Shown here piece after piece: positions 1 through 7,056 of a DNA stretch of 36,501 nt (position 1 is its first letter; every line of letters starts with the position of its first letter). Source of the DNA: Candidatus Latescibacterota bacterium. Lineage in GTDB: Bacteria > Latescibacterota > Latescibacteria > Latescibacterales > Latescibacteraceae. The notes under the pieces were generated by a model. The model was not told the DNA's origin. It saw only the letters and a program-made list of their open reading frames with translations, and did not search any database. The stretch lies in the NCBI GenBank assembly GCA_016927495.1, contig JAFGMP010000018.1:1-36501 (forward strand). Direction: 5' to 3'. The translations under genes were made by a program, and so were the position numbers.

Positions 1-2
1 CC

Positions 3-1112
3 TGGGCTGCCTCACTTTCGGGACGCAGACTTCCCAGTCATTCGTATCGAAGGAAAAAATGGTCCGACCTTGAAAAATGGAGAACGGCGGCGAGAAAAAG
101 GGTACTTGACCGCATATCAATGCCGGAAATTGGCGGTTTACCGAAGGTTACGGTCAAAAATCAGTACGAGTATGACAGTCTTCATGTGGAGGAGCTTGAA
201 TGGCAGCTTCCGTACGGCAGGCCGACCGAGGCTTTCCTGTTAAAACCTGTTGAGTCAAAAGGAAAACTTCCCGGTATTATGGCGTTCCACGATCATGGTG
301 GAATAAAGTATTTCGGCAAACGTAAAATCACGATCACTTCAGACAAACGTCATCCACTCATCGAGGAACACCAGAAGGAGTTTTACAGCGGTCTTGGATG
401 GGCGAACGAAATTGCCAGACGCGGCTATGTGGTATTGGTTTCGGATGCTTTCCCCTTCGCGAGTCGCAGAGTGAAAATGTGCGATGTGCCCGAGTTTATG
501 CGCAATGGTCTTACCGATGACGACCCTGAAAAACCGGAGAATATCGAGGCTTACAACGAGTGGGCGGGGGAACATGAATCGATAATGGCAAAATCTCTGT
601 TTTGTTCAAATACGACATGGCCGGGAGTTTTTTGTGCCGAAGACCTGAAAGCGCTCGATATCCTGTGTGCCCGTGACGATGTAAACGCTGACAGGATCGG
701 CTGCGGCGGCCTTTCCGGCGGCGGTATGAGGACAGTATTTGCGGGCGGCCTCGATCCACGGATTAAATGCGCTGTATGTGTCGGTTTCATGACAACATGG
801 AGAGACTTTCTGCTTTACAAGTCGTACACCCATACATGGATGACCTATGTACCGGTGCTGCCGAATGAACTGGATTTCCCGGAAATCCTCGGCCTGCGTG
901 TGCCACTGCCGACGATGGTGCTCAATGATAACGATGACGACCTCTACACGCTGTCGGAAATGAAACGGGCGGACGATATCCTTCGCTGGATTTTTGAGAA
1001 AGCCGGTGCGGGTGATAAGTATAAATGTTCCTTCTATCCCGGCGAGCATAAGTTCGATAAAGCTATGCAGTGCGAGGCTTTCGACTGGTTCGATCGCTGG
1101 CTGAAAAGCTGA
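3..1112 (+). CDS. Alpha/beta hydrolase (dienelactone hydrolase / acetyl xylan esterase-like), 5'-truncated by the window edge
   Basis: Serine esterase of the alpha/beta-hydrolase fold, probably removing acyl groups from a carbohydrate. The first in-frame ATG is at 120, but the frame is open back to base 3. The upstream residues (YRRKKWSDLEKWRTAARKRV, 42-101) look like the N-terminal helix usual in this family, so the true start lies outside the window and ATG 120 is internal. The nucleophile elbow is GCGGLSGGGM, with the serine codon at 714-716. An acidic stretch NDNDDD follows, and the histidine of GEHKF is at 1047-1049, giving a plausible Ser-Asp-His triad. No signal peptide can be judged because the N-terminus is missing. 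A second hydrolase follows on the same strand after 171 bp. The exact substrate cannot be told from sequence. Confidence 0.85.
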   Translation, partial: WAASLSGRRLPSHSYRRKKWSDLEKWRTAARKRVLDRISMPEIGGLPKVTVKNQYEYDSLHVEELEWQLPYGRPTEAFLLKPVESKGKLPGIMAFHDHGGIKYFGKRKITITSDKRHPLIEEHQKEFYSGLGWANEIARRGYVVLVSDAFPFASRRVKMCDVPEFMRNGLTDDDPEKPENIEAYNEWAGEHESIMAKSLFCSNTTWPGVFCAEDLKALDILCARDDVNADRIGCGGLSGGGMRTVFAGGLDPRIKCAVCVGFMTTWRDFLLYKSYTHTWMTYVPVLPNELDFPEILGLRVPLPTMVLNDNDDDLYTLSEMKRADDILRWIFEKAGAGDKYKCSFYPGEHKFDKAMQCEAFDWFDRWLKS

Positions 1113-1167
1113 ACATTGATGTATGGATGGAATAACTCTTCCTGCACCAATCCGAATTATTTAAAAT

Positions 1168-1235
1168 TCCACCGTGAAGGTCATGAAGTTAATGAAGATT
1201 TTATCTTCTCGTATTTTATGGTTTTTATGGTTGAA
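1168..1235. repeat. Diverged CACGAAG-type dispersed repeat
   Basis: The gap between the first two esterase genes holds a run rich in GAAGG / CATGAAG / AATGAAG words followed by TTTTATGG words, with a small perfect hairpin GAAGAT-TTT-ATCTTC. It resembles the non-coding CACGAAG...CTTCGTG repeats common in many bacterial genomes; that resemblance is from memory. An in-frame extension of the next gene would run through it, which argues against a start at 1116. Confidence 0.4.
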
Positions 1236-1283
1236 AAACTACATGTTCATATACGCCCGGTTTATTCAAAGGAGACCACATAC

Positions 1284-2198
1284 ATGCCAAACATGAAAAC
1301 CACACCGAAACACACGATATATATGGCTTCATTTTTCTGCGGCATGCTGTTGCTCTGTGCGATCTGTAATGCAGAAGGAACCCGTGAACTGCTCTGGCCG
1401 GATGGCGCTCCCGGCGCGAAGGGTACCACTGACGATGACAAACCCACGCTTACTGTCCATCGCCCTGCGGCAAACGCAGCAACCGGAACAGCCATTGTGG
1501 TCTGTCCCGGCGGTGGTTACGGTCATCTGGCCACAGTGCACGAGGGTGACGATATCGCGAACTGGCTCAATTCCATCGGGATCACCGCTGCAGTGCTCGA
1601 ATACCGTCATCGAAACCGTGGGTACGGCCATCCCGCACCGCTGCAGGACGCACAGCGTGCAATTCGTACTATCCGTGCACGGGCCGAAGAGCTGAACATC
1701 GATACCAACCGGATCGGCATCCTCGGTTTTTCTGCGGGAGGCCATCTCGCATCGACCGCTGCTACACATTTCGACTCCGGTAATCCTGACGCATCCGACC
1801 CCATCGAACATGTAAGCTGCCGCCCGGATTTCGCTGTCCTGTGCTATGCGGTGATAGCGTTTGACGAGCCTTATACACATAAAGGATCACAACGAAACCT
1901 TATCGGTGAAAACGCCCCCGCAGAGCTGATCAGGAGTCTGTCGAACGAGAAGCAGGTCACCGCTGAAACACCGCCGACATTCATCTTCCAGACAGATGAA
2001 GACACAACCGTCCCCGCAGAGAACAGCGTGTACTTCTACCTTGCACTAAGGAATGCCGGAGTACCGGCTGAAATGCATATCTATCGCACCGGCAAACATG
2101 GAGTCGGGCTGGCTCGCGACATTCCGGGCACCTCCGATTGGTCGCATGCCTGCGAACGCTGGATGAAGGGGATGGGATTGTTAGAACGGAAGAAATAA
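1284..2198 (+). CDS. Exported alpha/beta hydrolase (acetyl esterase-like)
   Basis: Predicted exported serine esterase of 304 aa. The start at ATG 1284 is chosen because AAAGGAG lies 10 bp upstream and the next residues form a Sec signal peptide: basic start, hydrophobic core MASFFCGMLLLCAICNA (residues 14-30), cleavage near ALA/CNA-EG. An in-frame start at 1116 would add 56 residues of intergenic repeat and bury the signal. Family hallmarks are the oxyanion-hole motif CPGGGYGHLA (74-83), the nucleophile elbow GFSAGGHLAS (Ser150), an acid in QTDEDTTVP (Asp238 or Asp240) and His272 in GKHG. These fit the carbohydrate acetyl-esterase type. It sits directly downstream of another esterase, and together they suggest removal of ester substituents from a polymer or oligosaccharide. 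Confidence 0.88.
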   Translation: MPNMKTTPKHTIYMASFFCGMLLLCAICNAEGTRELLWPDGAPGAKGTTDDDKPTLTVHRPAANAATGTAIVVCPGGGYGHLATVHEGDDIANWLNSIGITAAVLEYRHRNRGYGHPAPLQDAQRAIRTIRARAEELNIDTNRIGILGFSAGGHLASTAATHFDSGNPDASDPIEHVSCRPDFAVLCYAVIAFDEPYTHKGSQRNLIGENAPAELIRSLSNEKQVTAETPPTFIFQTDEDTTVPAENSVYFYLALRNAGVPAEMHIYRTGKHGVGLARDIPGTSDWSHACERWMKGMGLLERKK

Positions 2199-2236
2199 TA
2201 GCGTAGAGACACGTTGCGATGTGTCAACTGTATCTT

Positions 2237-2373
2237 CACTCACCCCCTCGATCCCCCTCTCTCGCCTGCGAAAGAGGGTGAAAACTGTAATCCCCAGACA
2301 TTATCAGCGACCTTTGAGGCATGTAAAGTGTCCCCTCTCTAAAGGTTAGAGAGAGGATTTAGAGGGTGAGTTT
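2237..2373. repeat. Inverted pair of CTCACCCCC-type hairpin repeats
   Basis: Two diverged copies of one repeat face each other in the gap between convergent genes. The left copy (about 2237-2282) contains the stem CCCTCTCTCGC / GCGAAAGAGGG. The right copy (about 2329-2372) contains CTCTCTAA-AGG-TTAGAGAG and ends in GAGGGTGAG, the complement of the CTCACCC start of the left copy. A third, stronger copy lies at 7015-7055. Each copy can form a hairpin, and the pair could form a large cruciform or act as a bidirectional transcription barrier; that role is inferred. Confidence 0.6.
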
Positions 2374-2417
2374 CGGGATGTGTGGGTGGGAACACAATTT
2401 CTGTCAAAAACCTCTCC

Positions 2418-3833
2418 TCACCAATCCTCCTGCCGTTCCGTTTCGGGAATTTCTACCACTATGAGCGATGGATGCCCGTAGGTTTTACCTTTGCCCTGAA
2501 ATGTGCCGTTGACACACATCACAATGAACGAACCATCCTTCGAAATTTCGAGGCCGTAAATGGACATATAGTAGTAGCCGTACTTTTCGAAGTAATAATC
2601 CTGGAGCCAGCAGAGCGCCTTTTTTTTGCCGGTTCTGACATCGTACTGGACAAGCGGTGAAGTAAACGTTCGGGGCTGGTAATACACATACCGTCCACCC
2701 GGACTTACCGGCATCTGGAGCACATCCTGTCCCTCGCCCCAGGTTACACCGAGCGGTACGATTTCCGGGCCGTTTTCACCTTCGGATTTGAATTTGAACA
2801 TGGCGCCGTTGTAAGTACCTCCATAAAAATAGCCGTCGGCGGCCTTGTGGTCGGTATATCCCCGCATGGCGGCGACTTTGTTGTTCTGGTACGTATTCGG
2901 CGGCATTGCAACCTCATACCGTTCGAATTTATTTAATTCCGGATCGAAGCTCATGAGCCTGTGGTTGCCGTCACTGTTGTCCGATGTCCAGAATTTACCG
3001 GTGTCCTCATCACAAAGCATTGCCCGCCGCCACCATTCCCAGCCGTTGGGCGGATAACCCGCGTAGGTCACTTTCTTGTTGAAACAGTCCCAGCACAGCA
3101 CCGTATAGTTAGCGCCGGTGCCCACCAGCCGTCCACGCTTCGTATCGACATTGAAGCAGGGCAGCATATTACCGATAAGCGGCACACCCCAGTTTTTCGA
3201 TTCGTGGGTGTTGATGTTGTAGCTGATGAGCCAGCTTCCGCGATAGCCGTTAGCCCACCAGGTCGAATCGGGATGGACACCGTAATGTGTCGCCGCCCAC
3301 ATGGTGCCGTCCGGCATGATTCCCATATGGCCGTGGATTTTGCCGTCGGTGTAGGACTGATCTGTCCAGCCCACAATCTCGCCGACCGAGGTCAGTTTGA
3401 ACACCACATTCCTGCCGGGATTGTACTCGTAGATGTTTATGTGGCACCCGAAACCGAGATGGTCGCTGACCGAGAAAAAGAACCGGTTGTCTTCGCTCCG
3501 TGTCACCCGTGCCCAGTTTGCCCAGGCGATCATGTATGCCTCGTCGTGCTCGTCGAAGTATTCCGGTTCCATGTTGGGAACGATCATGAATTTGACTTCG
3601 GGAGCGACTTTCGCGATGGTGAAATCCTCCGCTGTGGTGTCGTCCTTAGGTCGTTTCAGGAATGTATCGGATGTATCGACAAGGAATTCGTGTTTATGCC
3701 TGATTTTCTGCTTATCGAATTTATCGTTCAGTTTTTGACGTTCTTCCTCGGTAATTTCTTTCTCTGCCGAAAAAGCGTTCAAAGATATAACACAGAGAAG
3801 TGACAACATTATTCCGTAGCGGATAAGTTTCAT
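2418..3833 (-). CDS. Exported beta-propeller-like protein of unknown function
   Basis: A 471-aa protein with a clear Sec signal peptide (MKLIRYGIMLSLLCVISLNA, cleavage after AFSA near residue 23). AAAGGA lies upstream of the ATG. The mature part is rich in Trp, Tyr, Gly and Asp and has repeated blade-like segments such as GRNVVFKLTSVGEIVGW, GTMWAATHYGV, GKFWTSDNSDGNHRLMSFD, GYFYGGTYNGAMFKF and GGRYVYYQPRTF, each like a strand pair of a propeller. A charged stretch (residues 24-70) precedes it. No catalytic motif was recognised; the fold resembles oligogalacturonate-lyase or YncE-like propellers only in general shape. It converges on the esterase pair and may act on or bind the same substrate. 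Function left open. Confidence 0.75.
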   Translation of the reverse strand: MKLIRYGIMLSLLCVISLNAFSAEKEITEEERQKLNDKFDKQKIRHKHEFLVDTSDTFLKRPKDDTTAEDFTIAKVAPEVKFMIVPNMEPEYFDEHDEAYMIAWANWARVTRSEDNRFFFSVSDHLGFGCHINIYEYNPGRNVVFKLTSVGEIVGWTDQSYTDGKIHGHMGIMPDGTMWAATHYGVHPDSTWWANGYRGSWLISYNINTHESKNWGVPLIGNMLPCFNVDTKRGRLVGTGANYTVLCWDCFNKKVTYAGYPPNGWEWWRRAMLCDEDTGKFWTSDNSDGNHRLMSFDPELNKFERYEVAMPPNTYQNNKVAAMRGYTDHKAADGYFYGGTYNGAMFKFKSEGENGPEIVPLGVTWGEGQDVLQMPVSPGGRYVYYQPRTFTSPLVQYDVRTGKKKALCWLQDYYFEKYGYYYMSIYGLEISKDGSFIVMCVNGTFQGKGKTYGHPSLIVVEIPETERQEDW

Positions 3834-4031
3834 AGCGATTCCTTTCGTAAAAAGCAGGTGAAATAGTGATTTATATGTTGTTTTTGTTTAATTAATGCAG
3901 ATTGGGTGGAATGTGCAAGGGGAATGTGGGGGGAAGAGAAGGGGAAATGGGATGGGAGAAAATTGTATAAGTGATATGGTGGCGTGAAGTTTGGTAATAA
4001 ATAGAGAGAACACCTCCATACAAGGGTTTTT

Positions 4032-4676
4032 TTATGGAACTTCTTTAATTACCAGATGATGTGACATCTCAACATCACCATCATCCCATTTGCCATCCCA
4101 TGCAATCTTGAATCGTACGATAGCTGATTCTCCTTCATTACTTTTAGCTTGTAGACTAACTACGAGAGTTGTCGCAATACTTTTCTTCATGGGAAAGTTA
4201 TTGGGAATAATAATCGGATGTAATTGTATCCATTTATCCTTCAGAACACTACAAAGGTCACAATATGCTGTTGGGCCTATTGTTCGATTAAATGGATGTA
4301 TAGTTTGGTGTGTCCACTGGACAGGAAGTTCTCCTGACCAAGTTATTTGAAGTTCGCCATCAGGTCCGGGTTCTTCGATACTCAGCAGAAAAACGCGTGT
4401 TTGACTTGCAATTGGCCACCGAACTGCATTTGACACTTTCACATGATAATAGCGTGCATCCACATTTTGCGTTTGTTGACCTTGTTCAGTTTGCAACTGA
4501 AATGTCACTATGGTCTTTTCGCCTTTATTATTTCTTAAGCTCAGCACCAACTTCGGTGAAAAGAGATGAGACTTGATCCAATCACCGAAAAGTGCAATTA
4601 ATACAGCAGCAAAGGTTGCAATCGTTGCGCCAAATTTTACCCACCAATTCCACCAGAATTGACTATCCTCTCTCAT
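4032..4676 (-). CDS. Membrane-anchored hypothetical protein
   Basis: Protein of 214 aa with one N-terminal membrane segment (about residues 13-33, KFGATIATFAAVLIALFGDW) followed by a soluble domain of about 175 residues rich in beta strands. It has no export-type cleavage site, so it is probably inner-membrane anchored. A short polar N-terminus rich in Trp precedes the membrane segment. No family was recognised with certainty; proteins of this plan are common as accessory genes. The start has a weak GGGAA ribosome site. Base composition is lower in G+C than the flanking catabolic genes, and the leader upstream is shared with the GNAT gene, so horizontal origin is likely. Confidence 0.6.
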   Translation of the reverse strand: MREDSQFWWNWWVKFGATIATFAAVLIALFGDWIKSHLFSPKLVLSLRNNKGEKTIVTFQLQTEQGQQTQNVDARYYHVKVSNAVRWPIASQTRVFLLSIEEPGPDGELQITWSGELPVQWTHQTIHPFNRTIGPTAYCDLCSVLKDKWIQLHPIIIPNNFPMKKSIATTLVVSLQAKSNEGESAIVRFKIAWDGKWDDGDVEMSHHLVIKEVP

Positions 4677-4728
4677 ATTGTATTCCCGTTTTAATAAAAA
4701 ACAAATTATAGTTTATTCAATACTGACA

Positions 4729-5101
4729 TAATAACCTATATACAATAAACGATACTGTATAATACTCCAAAGGCACATCATTGTATATAAATAATTTGCA
4801 TATTTGAGTTTATGTAATTTACAATAAAATCTATCACTTTTATCATTCATTACTACACACCAATAAACATGCTCTTATTTCAAAAATCAATCAGTATTTT
4901 AGATTTTTTGTATTAACAAATTTATTGTTTTTGCAAGACATAAAAAAACAGGGCGAACACACGGGTTCGCCCCTACAAAAAAACTGCACGGCATCAGGTA
5001 AACGGTAGGGGCAGACCCATGTGTCTGCCCAATTTTGAACAAAGGATCTCGCTCCCTTATTTGTCTGAACCTTGATTTGCCTGATTAACATGATTTCTTG
5101 A
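4729..5101. repeat. Long island repeat, copy A (double hairpin plus AT-rich leader)
   Basis: This fills most of the 457-bp gap upstream of the membrane-protein gene. Its parts are an AT-rich leader (4729-4933) related to 5646-5810; hairpin 1 (GGGCGAAC 4951-4958, GTTCGCCC 4965-4972); a spacer; hairpin 2 (GGGCAGAC 5009-5016, GTCTGCCC 5023-5030); and a tail to about 5101. Hairpins 1 and 2 are also roughly inverted relative to each other. Bases 5005-5074 are identical to 6865-6934 (70 bp), and 4901-4933 are identical to 5778-5810. No transposase or convincing terminal inverted repeat is seen, so it may be a non-autonomous element of MITE or REP/BIME type. Confidence 0.85.
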
Positions 5102-5133
5102 TTTTCAGCTTAAACAACTTGTTAAACGTGTAC

Positions 5134-5586
5134 TTACGTTAGTTCCAGATACAGGCGCAGCATATCTTTGAGTTGAATACCCTGCTCAAACAATGGTTCT
5201 TCATAATTGTCTAAAAAAAAGTCTTTTATGACTGACTCAACACGAAAACCCAGACGTTGATAAAACGCCAATTGATACCCAAATGTACCAGTGCCGAGCA
5301 TGACTACCTTGATCGATTTAGCAGCTAATTGAGCGAGGGTGTATTTGATTAACTGAGTACCGATTCCTTTTTTCTGTGACTCGGGTCGAACAGCAATATT
5401 AAAGATTTCACCGATTCCAGGATGAATCTGCTTGGTAACACAAACACCAACCATTGTATTGTCAACAAATGCAGCAAAACACCATGAGTCAGATAAATAC
5501 TCATTAACACGCGCTTCCGATGGATCTGCTTCTGTCAATAACTCCATGAATATTGATTTGGGACTAACTTCTCTTAATGTAACCAC
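5134..5586 (-). CDS. GNAT N-acetyltransferase, YvbK-like
   Basis: Acetyl-CoA-dependent acetyltransferase of the GNAT superfamily. The acetyl-CoA loop is FNIAVRPESQKKGIGTQLI, followed by the GTG motif, LAFYQRLGF and a C-terminal FEQGIQLKDMLRLYLEL. This order closely resembles Bacillus YvbK as I remember it. The frame is open to ATG 5652, but the GTG at 5584-5586 is preferred: AAAGGA lies 9 bp upstream, family similarity begins at VTLREVSP just after it, and it gives a normal length of 150 aa. It also places the conserved leader inverted repeat at the same distance as in the neighbouring gene (68 versus 63 bp). Starts at 5643 or 5652 remain possible. The acceptor is unknown. It lies in an AT-rich island between repeat copies, typical accessory cargo. 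Confidence 0.85.
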   Translation of the reverse strand: MVTLREVSPKSIFMELLTEADPSEARVNEYLSDSWCFAAFVDNTMVGVCVTKQIHPGIGEIFNIAVRPESQKKGIGTQLIKYTLAQLAAKSIKVVMLGTGTFGYQLAFYQRLGFRVESVIKDFFLDNYEEPLFEQGIQLKDMLRLYLELT

Positions 5587-5645
5587 TACCGGGAATCCTT
5601 TGTGATCGAATAGAATATAACTTGTATTTATACCGAACTTCATTA

Positions 5646-5966
5646 ATAACATATATACAGCAAATGATACTGTATAAGAATCTTAATAAAAGTAAGCAAT
5701 GTCAAATAATTTATCTTTATTGTTCATTACCACACACTAATAAACATTGTCTTATTCCCCGGATCAATTATTATTTCAGATTTTTTGTATTAACAAATTT
5801 ATTGTTTTTGTGCACATAAAAAAAAACAGGGCGAACACACGGGTTCGCCCCTACAAAATCTACACGACATACGTTATACTGTAGGGGCAGACCCATGTGT
5901 CTGCCCTCCCTATGTCTGCCCTTGTCTATGCTGTGATTATTTGTCCGAACCATGATTTGCTGGGTG
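5646..5966. repeat. Long island repeat, copy B
   Basis: Second copy, upstream of the GNAT gene. The leader is a shortened relative of 4729-4933 and contains the inverted repeat TATACAG (5654-5660) / CTGTATA (5670-5676). Hairpin 1 is 5829-5836 / 5843-5850 and hairpin 2 is 5885-5892 / 5899-5906. Right of hairpin 2 the sequence departs from copies A and C, except for a short TTTGTCCGAACCATGATTTG segment near 5940. It accounts for most of the gap between the GNAT gene and the toxin-antitoxin pair. Confidence 0.8.
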
Positions 5967-5992
5967 GTGAGTTATTCCATAAAAATTTTCAT

Positions 5993-6021
5993 TTGCAATC
6001 ATACAAATAAACACATATATT
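5993..6021 (+). promoter_or_regulatory. Candidate sigma-70 promoter of the PIN toxin-antitoxin operon
   Basis: TTGCAA (5993-5998) and TATATT (6016-6021) are separated by 17 bp, giving a transcript start near 6028, about 44 bp before the antitoxin ATG. A perfect 8-bp palindrome GTGTACAC at 6033-6040 lies just downstream and could be the antitoxin operator. A second TATAAT at 6052 is too close to the ribosome site to be used for this gene. Confidence 0.5.
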
Positions 6022-6071
6022 ACACAATAATCGTGTACACTGTATTCGTGTTATAATACACCGGAGGAAAT

Positions 6072-6293
6072 ATGCTAAAAAATATTACCATGAGCGCTGA
6101 AGAAGAGCTTATCAGAAAAGCCCGGGAAAAGGCAAACAAAGAGCATACTACACTGAACGCATCGTTCAGACAATGGTTGAAACAATATATTAACAGAAAT
6201 ACAAAAACAATAGACTTTGATACCTTTATGGAACAGCTTAACTATGCTGAACCCGGCCGTAAATTTTCCAGAGAGGAATTAAATGAACGATAA
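6072..6293 (+). CDS. Antitoxin of a PIN-domain toxin-antitoxin pair
   Basis: Small (73 aa), highly charged protein starting MLKNITMSAEEELIRKAREK. The beta strand followed by two helices (residues 1-45) fits a ribbon-helix-helix DNA-binding antitoxin, and the tail (FSREELNER) would be the toxin-binding segment. GGAGG is 5 bp upstream of the ATG. It overlaps the PIN toxin by 11 bp, the usual arrangement for translational coupling. As an RHH antitoxin it would neutralise the toxin and repress its own promoter, perhaps at the GTGTACAC palindrome. The RHH assignment is by pattern and position, not by a diagnostic motif. Confidence 0.75.
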   Translation: MLKNITMSAEEELIRKAREKANKEHTTLNASFRQWLKQYINRNTKTIDFDTFMEQLNYAEPGRKFSREELNER

Positions 6294-6714
6294 ATATTTT
6301 ATCGACACGAATATCTTTGTATACACCTTCGACAGTTCCGACAGGGAAAAACAAAAGCTTTCAAGAGAAATCGTGACTCAAGCCCTTGAAAACTCGACCG
6401 GTATTATCAGTTATCAGGTAATTCAGGAATTCCTGAATGTTTCAACGAAAAAATTCCAATCTCCTTTAACACCGACGGACTGTCAAAAATATTTAACCGT
6501 TATTCTTGAACCTCTCTGTGAAATATTTTCAAACATTGAATTATATCATCAGGCGTTGGATATAATGGAACGATGGCACTATTCATTCTATGACTCATTA
6601 ATAATTTCTGCTGCATTAAAAGCAGATTGCAAAACTATATACTCTGAAGATCTTCAACATAATCAAAAAATTGAGCACTTAACTATCATTAATCCTTACA
6701 TCCATACGCCATAA
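6283..6714 (+). CDS. PIN-domain ribonuclease toxin (VapC family)
   Basis: Metal-dependent ribonuclease toxin of 143 aa. PIN-domain acidic residues are visible: Asp8 in FIDTNIFVY, Glu49 in QVIQEFLNVS, Asp104 in SFYDSLIISAAL and Asp123 in YSEDLQH, spaced as in VapC proteins. It overlaps the antitoxin gene by 11 bp and is therefore expressed with it. VapC-type toxins usually cleave tRNA or rRNA; the target here cannot be told. It is intact, with all expected acidic positions present, and lies between copies B and C of the island repeat. Confidence 0.88.
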   Translation: MNDKYFIDTNIFVYTFDSSDREKQKLSREIVTQALENSTGIISYQVIQEFLNVSTKKFQSPLTPTDCQKYLTVILEPLCEIFSNIELYHQALDIMERWHYSFYDSLIISAALKADCKTIYSEDLQHNQKIEHLTIINPYIHTP

Positions 6715-6797
6715 CTAAACATTAATAAATTACTTCCTGCTCAGAAATTAATACACTATTTGACATTCTCCGTGTCTACAAAATTCCAGTTTTTTAC

Positions 6798-6960
6798 AGA
6801 CATAAAAAACAGGGCGAACACACGGGTTCGCCCCTACAAAAAACTGCACAATATTCGATAAACCGTAGGGGCAGACCCATGTGTCTGCCCAATTTTGAAC
6901 AAAGGATCTCGCTCCCTTATTTGTCTGAACCTTGTTTTGATTGATTAACATGACTACTTG
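6798..6960. repeat. Long island repeat, copy C
   Basis: Third copy, downstream of the PIN toxin. Hairpin 1 is 6812-6819 / 6826-6833 and hairpin 2 is 6869-6876 / 6883-6890. Bases 6865-6934 match copy A without a difference. The AT-rich leader of copies A and B is absent; similarity begins at GACATAAAAAACAGGG. With the hairpin at 7015-7055 it explains the 342-bp gap. Confidence 0.85.
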
Positions 6961-7014
6961 AAAAAAATATCCCGCCGCACGGCTTTGTGGTTTTCTAACC
7001 ATGTCCGAACCAAG

Positions 7015-7055
7015 TCCCCCTTCTCCCGCTTGCGGGAGAGGGGCCGGGGGTGAGG
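7015..7055 (-). repeat. Strong G+C-rich hairpin repeat next to the oxidoreductase stop codon
   Basis: Stem CTCCCGC (7023-7029), loop TT, GCGGGAG (7032-7038), extended by CCCC / GGGG outside with one bulge, then GGGGGTGAGGG. It is the best-preserved copy of the family at 2237-2373, a type widespread in bacterial intergenic DNA. It lies two bases beyond the stop of the - strand oxidoreductase and lacks a T-run, so it could stabilise the mRNA 3' end or slow transcription rather than be a classical terminator. Confidence 0.65.
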
Positions 7056-7056
7056 G

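Noticed and set aside
1329-1880. 183-codon frame on - opposite the second esterase
   Set aside because: Antisense shadow; no family features, while the + strand has the catalytic motifs.
2961-3803. 280-codon frame on + opposite the propeller gene
   Set aside because: Shadow of the real - strand gene, which has a signal peptide and ribosome site; the + frame has neither.
4891-5091. Open frame of 66 codons on - through repeat copy A
   Set aside because: It merely reads the repeat (ADTWVCPY, EPVCSPC words); the same artefact recurs in copies B (5771-5953) and C (6748-7002) with shifted ends and no ribosome site.
4895-5107. Insertion sequence with transposase
   Set aside because: No transposase frame and no clear terminal inverted repeats or target duplication; left as a non-autonomous repeat.
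4950-6890. CRISPR array from the repeated hairpins
   Set aside because: Only three copies, about 0.9 kb apart with genes between, and no cas genes.
4032-6960. Integron cassette array
   Set aside because: Cargo type fits, but genes lie on both strands, the repeats are longer than usual attC sites, and no paired attC core sites or integrase were found.
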